A stretch of 64,000 nucleotides of DNA from Minicystis rosea (GTDB lineage: Bacteria > Myxococcota_A > Polyangia > Polyangiales > Polyangiaceae). How positions within the stretch are numbered: position 1 is the first letter of the stretch; every line of letters starts with the position of its first letter. The stretch spans positions 6,369,573-6,433,572 of the forward strand of contig CP016211.1 of NCBI GenBank assembly GCA_001931535.1. Reading direction: 5' to 3'. Under the pieces are notes generated by a model. The model had not been told where the DNA came from. It did not search any database and saw nothing but the letters and a program-made list of their open reading frames with translations. Shown here in pieces: positions 36,470 to 46,365 of the stretch. Position numbers and translations under genes: made by a program.

Positions 36470-39400
36470 GTGGAGAGCTGCGACAGGGTCCGACGAGGAT
36501 ACCGGTTCGAGGTCCGCAGACGCCGTGCCGCCAACGGTCGCGCAGTCGTCGTCAAGTCCGTGCTCCCGGGCCCGCTAGCTCAGCGCAGCCACGAGCTCCT
36601 CCAGCATGAGTACGATCTCCTGCATCGCCTCGACGCGGCGAACGTCGCACGGCCCCTCTCGCTCGACGTCTCCGGCGAGAGCCTGGCCATGGTCGTCGAG
36701 GACGCCGGCGTACAGAACCTCGCGGAGGCGCTCCGCGGCCGGCCGTTGCCGGTCGATCGCTTCGTGGACCTTGCCGTCGCCATGGCCACCGTCCTCGGCG
36801 CCGTCCATCGATGCAACGTCATCCACCGGGACATCTGCCCCGAGAACTTCATCCTCGGCGGCGATGGCCGCTCGGTGGTCTTGATCGACTTCGAGTCGGC
36901 GACGACGGTGTCTTCTTTCGTGGAGCGCGGCGGAGTCCCGGCCGAGCTGACGGGGACGATCGCCTATATGGCGCCGGAGCAGACCGGGCGCATGAAGCGC
37001 CTGGTCGATGCGCGGGCCGATCTCTACTCGCTGGGCGCGACCTTCTACGAGATGCTCACCGGGGCACCACCGTTCCCGGCATCGGACCCGTTGGAGACGA
37101 TCCACGATCACCTCGCTCGCACGCCGTTTCCACCCGCCGCGCTGAACCCGACCATCCCCGCGGCGCTCTCGGCGATCGTCCTCCGGCTCCTGGCGAAGAT
37201 GCCCGAGCACCGGTACCAGACGGCCGAGGCGCTGATCGACGATCTGGAAGAGGCGCGGCGGCAATGGCGTGCCTCGGGAGCCATCACGCCCTTCGAGCTC
37301 GGTCGGAAAGACGCGCCCTACGGGCTGCTCCGAGAGGTCCGGCTCTACGGGCGCGACGACGCTCGCGCTCGGCTGCGGCGCGCGTTCGAGCGCTGTGCCA
37401 GCGGCGCTCGCGAGCTATGCGCGATCACCGGCGGCAGCGGCGTCGGGAAGTCGGCGCTGCTCGAGGAGCTGAAGAGAGAGGCGGGCGATCGTTGCCATTA
37501 CCTGTCTGGGAAGTGTGATCTCCTGCGGGGGAATCAACCGTATGCGCCGTTCCTCGAAGCGTTCGGCGATCTCGTGGACGCGCTCGGCGACGCACCGCCG
37601 GAGACGGTGGAGTCCCTGCGCATCCGGGTAGGCGAGGCGGTCGCGCCCAACGCACGCGTCCTGACCGACGCCATCCCCGCGCTGGAACGGCTGCTCGGCG
37701 CGCCGCCACCGGCGGCTCAGGTTGGACCGCTCGAGGCAGAGAACCGCCTGCGCCAGACGTCCATCGCGTTCGTGCGCGCGCTCGCCGCCGGGAGCATGCC
37801 CGTCGTGCTGCTCATCGAGGATCTCCAGTGGGCCGACGTGGCATCGCTGAAGCTGCTCTCGAGCCTGGCGACCGACCCGGATCTCCGCACGACGCTGCTC
37901 GTCTGCACCTACCGCAGCGAGGACGTCGGCCTCGATCATCCAGCCTCGCGCGTGCTGGCAGCCACCCGCGAAGCGGGCACGGAGATCGTGCGCATCGAGC
38001 TCATGCCGCTCGGCGCCGCGGCGCTCTCCGGCTGGCTCGCCGACGTGCTCCACGTCGGCGTCGTCGACGCCCGCGCGCTCGCCGACGTGCTCGTGCGAAA
38101 GACCGATGGCAACCCCTTCTCCGTGCGCCGTCTGCTCGGCCGCCTCCACCACGATGGGCTCCTGAGTTACGACTGCGCGCGCGGCGCCTGGTCCTGGGAC
38201 CTCGCCGAGGTCGCCGCGGCCGAAGCGGTGGACGACGTCGGCGCGCTGCTCGCGTCGAGCTTGAGCAAGCTGTCCGCACGCGATCAACGCGCGCTCGAGG
38301 CGGCAGCCTGCATCGGCAATCACTTCGATCTCGCGCTCCTCGCCGCGGTGTGCGACTGGTCGCAGGAAGAGGTGGCCGCGGCGCTGTGGGCGCCGCTCGA
38401 CGAGGGCCTGCTCGTCCCATCCGTGAAGAGCCTGCGGCACGCTCCCCTCGCCGAGGCGCCCGTCGAGCTTCGCACGGCCGCCGCCCCCAGCTATCGGTTC
38501 GCGCACGATCGCATCCAGCGCGCCGCGCACGATCGGCTCGACGCGCGCGCGCGCCAGGCGATGCACCTGCGCGTCGGTCGGGAGCTCCTGCGCGCCGCAG
38601 GGGACCTCGGCGCAGACGAATACATCTCCGAGATCGTCGACCAGCTCGACCGCGGGGCGGGGCTCCTTCCGATCGAGGAGCACCGGTGGCTCGCCCGGCT
38701 CAATCAGCGCGCCGGCCGCAAGGCCTTCGCACAATCGGCTCACGGCGCCGCGCTCGGCTACTTCGAGAAGGGCCTCGAGCTGCTGTCGGCGGCACCGTGG
38801 CTGGACGAGCACGCGCTCTGGTTCGAGCTCGCGCGCGGCGCCGCGGAGGCGGCCTCGTGCGTCGGAGAGCACGAACGCTGCGCCTCCCTCCTCGCCGAAG
38901 GGCTGGCACACGCGGACACGCTCGTCGAAAAGGCTGCCTTCTACATGGTCGCCGTACGCACCGAGAGCATGCGCCCGCAGACGGTCCAGAACGCCGTGAA
39001 GCTGGGGCTCGAGGCGCTCCGCGTGCTCGGTGTGGAGGTCCCGCTCGGCGATCCCGGGCGCGCCGTGCAGAACGAGATGGCCCCTTTCTGCATGCTCCTT
39101 TCGGAGAGCTCGCCGCCCGCGGCGCCCCCTGCTCGCTCTGATGACGGCGAGCTGGACCAAGCCCGGTTGGACGTCCTGCTGAGCATGTTGAGCCCGGCCT
39201 GGTACGTCGACGTCGCTGTCTTCACGAGCCTCGTCGCGGCCGGCATTCGCCTCGATCAACGGCTCGGCCCCGGTCCGCAAACCGCCTTCGTTTATGCGTG
39301 CGCGGCGAACGTGCTGGCGATGGCGGAGAAGTACGACCAGGCGTTCGAGCTCGCCACGCGGGCGCAAGCGCTCATCAAGCAGTTTCCGAACCCTACCGTG

Positions 39401-42091
39401 GAAGCCCGAGTGCTGCTCCTCGTCGCGGGCCACGTGCATCCGTGGCGACTGCCGATCGCTGAAAGCATCCCGCTCCTTCGTCAGGGCTTTCGCCTCAGCG
39501 CCGAGGCTGGCGATCTCCTCTTCGCCGCTCACAACCTGGCGGATCTGGTGTGGGTGCTCCAAGCGTCGGGAACCGATCTCAACGAGCTGCTCGGCGAGAT
39601 TGATTCGGTCCTGACGTTCTATCGTCGGACGGCGCAAACGCTCGACGCCCTGGGTGTCCTCCCCGCACGCCAGGCAGCGCGCTGCCTGAAGGGCGTGACG
39701 CGCGGGTCCGCGTCCTTCGACGACGCAGGCTTCGTCGAAACGAAGTTCCTCGCCGACGCATCGTCGAACGGGCTGGCCATCGCCTACCACGCTTTGCTCC
39801 GCCTCCAGGTTGCCTATCTCCTCGGGCACGTGGGCGACGCACAGCGATTCGCCCAGCAGTGCGCGGAATCGGTGCCGCACTTTCGGAGCCTGTTCCTGCA
39901 GGTCGACCATCACTTCTATGCGGCGCTGGTCACCGCCGCGACGTTGAACGACGCGCCGTCGAACCGAGCACGTGCGGTCGAGGAGATCCGTGCGCATCTG
40001 CGTCGCCTGAGCACGTGGGCGGACTGCGCCCCCGCGAACTTCCGGCACAAGTACCTCTTGGTGTCCGCCGAGCTGGCGCACATCGAAGGGCGGACGGCCG
40101 ACGCGCTCACGCTGTTCGTCGAGGCCATCGAGGCCGCCGGTCGCTCGGGCTTCCAGCACGACGAAGCGCTCGCCCACGAGCGCTGCGGCCGTCTGCTTCT
40201 CGCGAAGGGTACCGAACGGACGGCGGCGATCCATCTCGAGGCGGCCCGAGATCTCTTCGAGCGCTGGGGCGCGACCGCGAAGGTCGCGCTGCTCGATGGC
40301 GAGCTCTCTGGTCTCCGCGTGGATCGGAGGCGGTGGCCGTCGCCGCTCGCGGGGGCGCCCGACCTCGACTTCTTGAGCCTCTTCAAGGCGGCCGAGACGC
40401 TCACCGGCGAGCTCGTGCTCGACCGCCTCGTGCCCAAGCTGTTGCGGCTCTGCGCCGAGGCAGCCTGCGCCCAGCGCACCGCATTGGTCCTCGCCGACGA
40501 CGCCCCCATCGTGCGCGCCACGCTATCTGCGACCGGCGAAGTGGCGCTGGAACGAACGCCGCTCACGGCCTCTCGCGCGCTCCCGGTCTCGGTGATCGAA
40601 CGAGTGCTCCGCTCAGGCGAGCGTGTCCTCTCCGGAGACGCGACGCACGAGGGGCCGTTCGCGACCGATCCTTATGTCGCCGAGCACGGGGTGAGGTCGC
40701 TCTTGGCGGTGCCGATCCGTCGAGCGGAGCGCCCCATCGGCGTCCTTTATTTCGAGAACAACCTGGCGACCTTCGCGTTCGTCGCCGAGCGCATGAGGCT
40801 GCTCGACGTGCTCTCCTCGCAGATCGCCATCTCCCTCGAGAACAGCCTCTTGTTCGAGAAACAGCAGCGTGGCGAAGCAGAGGCCCGCTTCATCGCCAAA
40901 GCGTCGAAGACGCTCGCGGAGTCGCTCGACTACCAGGGCACGCTGTCGCGCGTGGCGCGGCTGGCGGTGCCGGTCCTGGCCGACTGGTGCCTGTTCGATC
41001 TGTTCGAGGGCGGCCGGTTGCGCCGCATCGCCGGCGCGCACGTCGACCCCGTCCGCGAGCCTCTGCTGCAGGCGCTCGAGGGCTACGCTCCGATCGACGC
41101 GGGCGCGCCGCAGCCGGCCGCGCGTGCCTTGAGCACCAAACGACCGTTCATCGCCCACTACCCCGAGGAGAGCCTCGAGGCGCACGTGTTGAATGCCCAG
41201 CACGCCAAGCTCATCCGCGCGGCCGGCGCTCGGAGCGTCATGGCCGTCCCGCTGCTCGCCCGCGGCGAGGCCATCGGGGCCTTGACGTTCGTATGGGCGC
41301 GAGGCGACCTCCGCTACGGGCCGAGGGAGATCGAGCTAGCGGAGGAGATCGCCCGGCGGGCCGCCGTCGCGATCGAAAACGTACGGCTCTACAAGCAGAT
41401 GCTGGAGTCGGTCCGAGTGAGAGACGAGTTTCTCACCGCTGCTTCACACGAGCTGCGCACGCCGGTGATGTCGCTCCTGCTCAGCGCCCAGGGGCTGCTC
41501 CGGAGCACGGTGGCCGTGCCTACGCAGTCGAGGCGCGTCTTGGAGCTCATCTGCCGGCAGGCGTCGCGGCTCGCAAAGCTCGTCGACGACATGATGAGCG
41601 TCGGTCGGCTCCACCTCGACCGGCTCGAGCTCCATCTCGCGGAGATGGACCTCGTCGCCTTGGCTCGCGACGTGATGGACCGGCTCGCCCCCGCCGCCGC
41701 GCAGGCAGGTTGCGCCGTCGGGCTCCACGCGCCGGGGCCGGTCCACGGGCGATGGGATCCCGACAGGCTCGACCAAGTCGTGACGAACCTGCTCGCGAAC
41801 GCCATCAAGTTCGGAGCCGGGAAGCCAATCGAGATCTTGATCGACCAGGCCGAAGGCCTCGCCCGCCTGGACGTCATCGATCACGGCATCGGCATCGAGC
41901 CCGAGGCCCTGTCGCACATCTTCGAGAAGTTCGGGCGCGCGACGGCGGCCCACTCGTATGGCGGGCTCGGGCTCGGGCTGTACATCGCGCGCCACATCGT
42001 CGAGGCCATGGGCGGCACTCTTCGCGCCATGAGCACGCCGGGGCGCGAGACGCGGTTCAGCGTCGAGCTTCCAACGGAGGAACACGACTAA
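36470..42091 (+). CDS. Giant hybrid: Ser/Thr kinase-like, AAA ATPase, GAF and histidine kinase
   Basis: About 1873 residues from GTG 36470 (GGGGAGAGGAAGG upstream; the frame extends to 36245 but that part is Arg-rich and atypical). A kinase-like domain has HRDICPENFIL (~119) and DFESA in place of DFG, so activity may be reduced. Next come an ATPase region (GGSGVGKS at ~321-328, VVLLIEDLQWAD), a long helical TPR-like middle, GAF domains at ~1303-1463 and ~1483-1637, then HisKA (AASHELRTPVM, His ~1659) and HATPase (NLLANAIKFG, HGIGIEP, GGLGLGLYIARHIVEAMGG). This is the hybrid architecture common in myxobacteria and cyanobacteria. Cytoplasmic; no receiver domain. The partner response regulator is not adjacent. 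Confidence 0.92.
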   Translation: MESCDRVRRGYRFEVRRRRAANGRAVVVKSVLPGPLAQRSHELLQHEYDLLHRLDAANVARPLSLDVSGESLAMVVEDAGVQNLAEALRGRPLPVDRFVDLAVAMATVLGAVHRCNVIHRDICPENFILGGDGRSVVLIDFESATTVSSFVERGGVPAELTGTIAYMAPEQTGRMKRLVDARADLYSLGATFYEMLTGAPPFPASDPLETIHDHLARTPFPPAALNPTIPAALSAIVLRLLAKMPEHRYQTAEALIDDLEEARRQWRASGAITPFELGRKDAPYGLLREVRLYGRDDARARLRRAFERCASGARELCAITGGSGVGKSALLEELKREAGDRCHYLSGKCDLLRGNQPYAPFLEAFGDLVDALGDAPPETVESLRIRVGEAVAPNARVLTDAIPALERLLGAPPPAAQVGPLEAENRLRQTSIAFVRALAAGSMPVVLLIEDLQWADVASLKLLSSLATDPDLRTTLLVCTYRSEDVGLDHPASRVLAATREAGTEIVRIELMPLGAAALSGWLADVLHVGVVDARALADVLVRKTDGNPFSVRRLLGRLHHDGLLSYDCARGAWSWDLAEVAAAEAVDDVGALLASSLSKLSARDQRALEAAACIGNHFDLALLAAVCDWSQEEVAAALWAPLDEGLLVPSVKSLRHAPLAEAPVELRTAAAPSYRFAHDRIQRAAHDRLDARARQAMHLRVGRELLRAAGDLGADEYISEIVDQLDRGAGLLPIEEHRWLARLNQRAGRKAFAQSAHGAALGYFEKGLELLSAAPWLDEHALWFELARGAAEAASCVGEHERCASLLAEGLAHADTLVEKAAFYMVAVRTESMRPQTVQNAVKLGLEALRVLGVEVPLGDPGRAVQNEMAPFCMLLSESSPPAAPPARSDDGELDQARLDVLLSMLSPAWYVDVAVFTSLVAAGIRLDQRLGPGPQTAFVYACAANVLAMAEKYDQAFELATRAQALIKQFPNPTVEARVLLLVAGHVHPWRLPIAESIPLLRQGFRLSAEAGDLLFAAHNLADLVWVLQASGTDLNELLGEIDSVLTFYRRTAQTLDALGVLPARQAARCLKGVTRGSASFDDAGFVETKFLADASSNGLAIAYHALLRLQVAYLLGHVGDAQRFAQQCAESVPHFRSLFLQVDHHFYAALVTAATLNDAPSNRARAVEEIRAHLRRLSTWADCAPANFRHKYLLVSAELAHIEGRTADALTLFVEAIEAAGRSGFQHDEALAHERCGRLLLAKGTERTAAIHLEAARDLFERWGATAKVALLDGELSGLRVDRRRWPSPLAGAPDLDFLSLFKAAETLTGELVLDRLVPKLLRLCAEAACAQRTALVLADDAPIVRATLSATGEVALERTPLTASRALPVSVIERVLRSGERVLSGDATHEGPFATDPYVAEHGVRSLLAVPIRRAERPIGVLYFENNLATFAFVAERMRLLDVLSSQIAISLENSLLFEKQQRGEAEARFIAKASKTLAESLDYQGTLSRVARLAVPVLADWCLFDLFEGGRLRRIAGAHVDPVREPLLQALEGYAPIDAGAPQPAARALSTKRPFIAHYPEESLEAHVLNAQHAKLIRAAGARSVMAVPLLARGEAIGALTFVWARGDLRYGPREIELAEEIARRAAVAIENVRLYKQMLESVRVRDEFLTAASHELRTPVMSLLLSAQGLLRSTVAVPTQSRRVLELICRQASRLAKLVDDMMSVGRLHLDRLELHLAEMDLVALARDVMDRLAPAAAQAGCAVGLHAPGPVHGRWDPDRLDQVVTNLLANAIKFGAGKPIEILIDQAEGLARLDVIDHGIGIEPEALSHIFEKFGRATAAHSYGGLGLGLYIARHIVEAMGGTLRAMSTPGRETRFSVELPTEEHD

Positions 42092-42109
42092 CGCTGGAGG
42101 GCACAACCA

Positions 42110-42391
42110 TGGCTCTGCAGAGGCTCGACGGGAAATCAGGATACGCCCGTGGATGGTTTACCGAGAAGGCGCTCGCCGACACTGCGCACGAGATGGTGAG
42201 CTTCCCCGGTTTGAGCTTCCCCCGCTCCGATCCGATGGACAGTCCGATGATGTCGCCATCGGGAGGCTCATACGATTCAAGACATCTTCAACGCGTACTC
42301 TCGTGGAGACGAACAGGCGATAGAGCACCTCGCGGAGTGTCTCTACCTGCGTAACAGGGGCGGACTCCTGAGCGCCTATCCCGGTGGCTGA
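42110..42391 (+). CDS. Small ORF downstream of the hybrid kinase, probably frameshifted
   Basis: ATG 42110 follows GGAGGG by 7 nt and 18 bp after the kinase stop, so it may be coupled. It reads MALQRLDGKSGYARGWFTEK then ALADTAHEMVSFPGLSFPRS. Near 42255 the coding-like frame changes to HREAHTIQDIFNAYSRGDEQ and AIEHLAECLYLRNRGGLLSA, with a TGA at 42389-42391. Without the shift the product ends at 42354. One extra base or a true frameshift would explain it. No family recognised. It could be a small partner of the kinase. Confidence 0.35.
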
Positions 42392-42533
42392 GCCATACGC
42401 GATGGGCACGAAGCGAACGGCGCCGCGCCAACACCCCGATCTCGAGCCGCCCAAAGGTGACCCTTCTCGAAAATCACCCAGGCTCCACGCTTCCTCTCGC
42501 GGCGCGGCGGCGATCGCCGTTACAGTCGTCCCC

Positions 42534-44360
42534 ATGCTTTCTCGCTCGCGCCTTCTCCAGATCGCGATGGCGGCCGTCGCTGCGCCGATCGCGTGCAGCG
42601 CATCGCCGACGACGCCGAATGACATGACGGGGGGCGCCGGGGGCTTCACGTCGAGTGGGAGCTCCGTCGCGTCGTCGTCGACGGGCTCGAGCCAGGGCGG
42701 GGGGCCCGACATCACCGTGGGCGTGGGCGGTGGGACGTCTTGCGAGACGCATTGCTCGGCCGATCTGCATCAGGTGATCGACTGCAATGGTGTCGCCGTG
42801 AAGACGTGCCCCGACGACAAGGGCTGTGGCCCGATGGGTGATTGCATCGATCCTTGCGCGAGCGCGCAGGCCAACGCGAGCACGATTGGATGCGATTTCT
42901 ACGCGACGGTGCCCGCGCCGGAGACCTCGACGCGCGGCTCGTGCTTCGCCGTGCTCCTCGCGAACACGTGGGCGACGCCCATCTCCCTCGGCGTCACGTA
43001 TGCGGGTCAAGCGCTCGACATCGCCGGCCTCGCCCGCCGTCCGGTCGGCTCGGGACAGAGCCTCACGTATGCACCGCTGTCGAACGGGCAGCTCGGCGCC
43101 GGCGAGGTGGCCATTCTGTTCCTCGCGCAGGCGACAGGCGGAGGTGGGCACTTCCTCCCCTGCCCCGGAGGCGTGACGCCCGGCGTCTCCGCCGACACCT
43201 CGATTTCGAGCACCGGAATGGGCAGCGCATTCCGGATCACCACGAGCGCTCCGGCCGTCGCTTACGACATGTATCCCTATGGCGGCGCCGCGAGCTACGT
43301 CTCCAGCGCGACCTTGCTCGTCCCGACCCCGGCCTGGGGCACCAATTACATCGCGACCGACGCCTACGCCGTGGATCCTGTCATCGCCTCCGTTGGTGGC
43401 ATGCCCTTCATCCAAGTCGTCGCGTCGGAGGATGCGACGACGGTGACGTTGAGCCCGACGGAAGCAATCGTGGGCGGCGGGGGCGTGCCGGCGAGCGGCA
43501 AGGGACAGCCCATGTCGGTGACGCTGAACCGCGGTCAGGTGCTCCAGCTCATTCAGAGCGCGGAGCTCGCGGGCAGCCCGATCCTGGCGGACAAACCGAT
43601 CAGCGTGTGGGGCGGCTCCGGCTGCATGAACATCCCCGTGGGCAAGTACGCTTGCGATTCGGGACATCAGCAGATCCTGCCGGTCAAAGCGCTCGGTCAC
43701 GAATACACGGCCGTGCGCTACCGCGACCGGAAGCCCGGCGCGAACGAGAGTGTCCCCTGGACGCTCGTAGGCGCCGTCGACGGCACCGAGCTCACGTTCG
43801 ATCCCGCCCCGCCGGCGGGCGCACCGGCGACCCTCGCAAGCGGTCAAGTCGTGCGCTTCGACGCGGCCGGCCCGTTCGTCGTCAAGAGCCAGGACGCCGA
43901 TCATCCCTTCTACTTCGCAGGCCACATGACGGGCTGGACCACCCTCGAGACGCCCGGGGTCAATGCCGGTGACGCCGAGTACGTGACGGTGATCCCCGCG
44001 GAGCAATACCTGTCGCGTTACCTGTTCTTGACCGATCCGACCTACGGTGACACGAACCTCGTCTTCGTGCGGAAGAAGCCCGAAAACGGCCCCTTCGAGG
44101 ATGTGAAGCTCGACTGCGTCGGCACGCTCACCGGCTGGGCGCCGATCGATGCGACCGGCCAATACGAATACACCCGTGTCGACCTCGTCGCATCCCACGT
44201 GCCGCAGGGTGCCTGTGACAACGGTGTCCATACCGCGGAGAGCAAGGCGCCGTTCGGGCTCACGGTGTGGGGTTGGGACTTCGCCGTCAGCTATGCTTAC
44301 CCCGCGGGGATGAGCACGCAGCCGATCAACACCGTCGTCATCCCTCCCGTCCCCAAGTGA
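42534..44360 (+). CDS. IgGFc-binding-like secreted lipoprotein
   Basis: 608 residues from ATG 42534 with a signal LLQIAMAAVAAPIACSA and a Ser/Gly linker. A short Cys-rich segment (CSADLHQVIDCNGVAVKTCP) precedes a large beta-rich region (GSCFAVLLANTWATPISLGV, AVAYDMYPYGGAASYVSSAT, VASEDATTVTLSPTEAI, ADKPISVWGGSGCMNIPVGK, YFAGHMTG), which fits the IgGFc-binding N-terminal domain seen in many myxobacterial surface proteins. Despite the name the bacterial ligand is unknown. Likely outer-membrane or surface anchored. A strong 13-bp hairpin lies just downstream. Confidence 0.78.
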   Translation: MLSRSRLLQIAMAAVAAPIACSASPTTPNDMTGGAGGFTSSGSSVASSSTGSSQGGGPDITVGVGGGTSCETHCSADLHQVIDCNGVAVKTCPDDKGCGPMGDCIDPCASAQANASTIGCDFYATVPAPETSTRGSCFAVLLANTWATPISLGVTYAGQALDIAGLARRPVGSGQSLTYAPLSNGQLGAGEVAILFLAQATGGGGHFLPCPGGVTPGVSADTSISSTGMGSAFRITTSAPAVAYDMYPYGGAASYVSSATLLVPTPAWGTNYIATDAYAVDPVIASVGGMPFIQVVASEDATTVTLSPTEAIVGGGGVPASGKGQPMSVTLNRGQVLQLIQSAELAGSPILADKPISVWGGSGCMNIPVGKYACDSGHQQILPVKALGHEYTAVRYRDRKPGANESVPWTLVGAVDGTELTFDPAPPAGAPATLASGQVVRFDAAGPFVVKSQDADHPFYFAGHMTGWTTLETPGVNAGDAEYVTVIPAEQYLSRYLFLTDPTYGDTNLVFVRKKPENGPFEDVKLDCVGTLTGWAPIDATGQYEYTRVDLVASHVPQGACDNGVHTAESKAPFGLTVWGWDFAVSYAYPAGMSTQPINTVVIPPVPK

Positions 44361-44384
44361 GGATCACGCCGGCAAAGGAGCTTC

Positions 44385-44416
44385 GAGCTTCCCCCAAATA
44401 GGCTTGGGGGAAGCTC
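44385..44416. terminator. Perfect 13-bp hairpin between convergent genes
   Basis: GAGCTTCCCCCAA and TTGGGGGAAGCTC form a perfect 13-bp stem with a 6-nt loop, 24 bp after the IgGFc-type gene stop and before the convergent lipoprotein gene stop at 44511. There is no long T-run, but the stem is strong enough to act on both strands. Confidence 0.7.
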
Positions 44417-44510
44417 GACCGAAGACGTGACCGAGAAAGCTGCGGTGAGTCGCTTTCTCGGCCACATCTCGAGCCCTCTTTACGGGTTCACCGCTTCATC
44501 GTCGGGCCGC

Positions 44511-45782
44511 TCACGGAGGCGTGAGGCACCAGAGCGTCGAGTTGTCGCTGCCGTTCTTGTAGGCCACGTATCCCGCGGTCTGGGGCGCGATGCATTGCGA
44601 GGGCGCGGACATCCAGGGAATGCAGGTCGACGGCTTGGGGCCGGCGTCCCCGTCGTCGTCGTAGCAGGTGCCCGGCTGGCCGGCGCCGCCGCAGTAGAGC
44701 GCCGTCGGGTTGGTCGCGCACGCCTCGCCCACGGCGGCGTCGTCGACACCGCTGTTGGCGAGGACCGTGGCTTCGTCGAGACAGAGGTTGTAGCCACCGC
44801 CGCAGTGCGTGCCGGCCGGGCAGCCCGGCGCCGTCGACACGACGTCGCACACCTCGTAGCACTTGGCCGAGCCCTCGCTGTCGAGGCAGCGCAAACCGAG
44901 CTGGCAATCGGAGCTCCAATGGGTGTCGTCGGCGAGCGTGCAGGCTTCGCCGGGGCCCTTCGTGCCGCCGGTCACGCACTCGCCGTCGGAGCCGATGGCA
45001 TTCGTCGGCATGCAGAACTTGTCGGCGGGGCACGAGCCGGGCACGAACGGCAAGCACCCGTTGTCGCGGCGCACGTCGTACTTCGCCTCTTGGATCCAGT
45101 AACACGCGCCCCCCGACACCCAGGCATACGCGCCCGTGTCCGCGTCGGCGGCGACCTCGCGCAGCTCGACGTAGCGCACGGCGCCGGCCGTCTGATGCGG
45201 CGTGACCAGCTCGGTGATCTCGAGCTCACCGGCCTTCGCGGCGAACAGCTTGGTATACGTGCTGGTCGCCGAGTCCCGATCTTCCTGGTAGACGGCGCCC
45301 GCGCTGCACGTCGGAAGATACGTCTTCTGATAGTCGGGCAGAACGTGGTTGGGCTCGGGGTCGAGGGCGTGGACGCCCACGCCGGTCTTGCCGTCGAAGA
45401 GGATGCGGAGCCGATCGAACTGCTCCGCGTTCCCGCTGATGTTCGCAACCGAGCTGGGTGTGCGGACGACCGGTACCGAGTCGGAGGAGTCGAACGTGTT
45501 CTCCTGTTGGCTGAGGAGCTCGATGCCGGTGAGCGACAGATCGACGCAGTCGGCAGGCTTCGTGGGTGCGCTCCCGCCTTGCCCGCCATGACCTCCGGTA
45601 CCGCCGGTGCCGCCCGATCCACCGCCCGAGCTGCTGCTGCTCGTCGTGTCGCCGCTCGACGAGCTGGACGAGCTCGACGAGCTGGTCGAGGTCGACGTGG
45701 TATCGCCGTCACCACCACCGCAAGCCACCAACGCAGCACACGTGATGAGCGCGAACGTCGCGCCCAAAGAAATACATCGCAT
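44511..45782 (-). CDS. Secreted lipoprotein with Cys-rich C-terminal region
   Basis: 423 residues from ATG 45782 (GGAAAGGA 7 nt upstream). A lipobox ends ALVAC, then a Ser/Thr/Gly-rich linker of ~55 residues. The body has a beta-rich part (LTGIELLSQQENTFDSSDSV, LRILFDGKTGVGVHAL, VRYVELREVAADADTGAYAW) and a C-terminal Cys-rich part (CLPFVPGSCPADKFCMPTNA, CTLADDTHWSSDCQLGLRCL, CPAGTHCGGGYNLC). No catalytic motif. Probably outer-leaflet anchored, of unknown function. Direct repeats at 45981-46036 lie ~200 bp upstream. Confidence 0.75.
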   Translation of the reverse strand: MRCISLGATFALITCAALVACGGGDGDTTSTSTSSSSSSSSSSGDTTSSSSSGGGSGGTGGTGGHGGQGGSAPTKPADCVDLSLTGIELLSQQENTFDSSDSVPVVRTPSSVANISGNAEQFDRLRILFDGKTGVGVHALDPEPNHVLPDYQKTYLPTCSAGAVYQEDRDSATSTYTKLFAAKAGELEITELVTPHQTAGAVRYVELREVAADADTGAYAWVSGGACYWIQEAKYDVRRDNGCLPFVPGSCPADKFCMPTNAIGSDGECVTGGTKGPGEACTLADDTHWSSDCQLGLRCLDSEGSAKCYEVCDVVSTAPGCPAGTHCGGGYNLCLDEATVLANSGVDDAAVGEACATNPTALYCGGAGQPGTCYDDDGDAGPKPSTCIPWMSAPSQCIAPQTAGYVAYKNGSDNSTLWCLTPP

Positions 45783-46365
45783 GATCGGTCCTTTCCTCGA
45801 TCTCGCGGATGACACACGTCAGTCATCCAAGTGAACGTGGAACGCGACCATGATGCAGAGATCGATAATCGTCCAGCGCAAACGCATCTCATTTTTCGTG
45901 CGCACATGCGCCCACTGTCATGCTCCAAATTCATTGTTTCGATCGAATTTTCCCGAGCCCATCGCCACGGCCACACCGTTAGAGAATGCACACCCCGCCG
46001 TAGAAAAATGCACGCCGGCGTTTAGAAATGCACGCCCACCAACGGTCCCGCATGTCGTGCTCAGGAGGCCGGTCGCGCCCCAGGTGGTTTTGGAGGCAAC
46101 CTCGTCGCAGTTGGCGTGAAGGAGCCATCCTCGCTCGCATGACATCCATTGTCGAGCGCGGGAGAGCGTCTGCCCGAGAAGGCATCGACGAGGAGTAGGG
46201 CCCGTGTCGCCACGAGACATCGAATCTCCGCCACTCCCAAGGGGCTTGTCACCGCGCAAGATGCGATGGAGATCGCATGAGCGCGTCCGCTCGCGGAGCG
46301 CGCCATCGCCGTTCTCACCCCCTCACCGAGCAAGACGGCGAGTCGACGGCGCGCCGAGGAAGGCG
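45783..46365. other. Intergenic region with AT-rich promoter-like patch and direct repeats
   Basis: The 828-bp gap 45783-46610 has no convincing gene. Its left part (about 45840-45960) is unusually AT-rich for the window and likely holds the promoter of the leftward lipoprotein gene. It also contains the direct repeats at 45981-46036. The right part holds a long hairpin and a MITE-like element, listed separately. Confidence 0.5.
45981..46036. repeat. Three direct repeats of an AGAAATGCACGCC-like unit
   Basis: ATGCAC occurs at 45986, 46008 and 46028 in similar settings (AGAGAATGCACACC, AGAAAAATGCACGCC, TAGAAATGCACGCCC), spaced 22 and 20 bp. The spacing of about two helical turns suggests cooperative protein binding, about 200 bp upstream of the leftward lipoprotein gene. 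The interpretation as an operator is inference. Confidence 0.5.

Noticed and set aside
37415..40234. A 939-codon open frame opposite the hybrid kinase
   Set aside because: Arg/Glu-rich antisense shadow of a gene with well-defined ATPase and TPR-like sequence.
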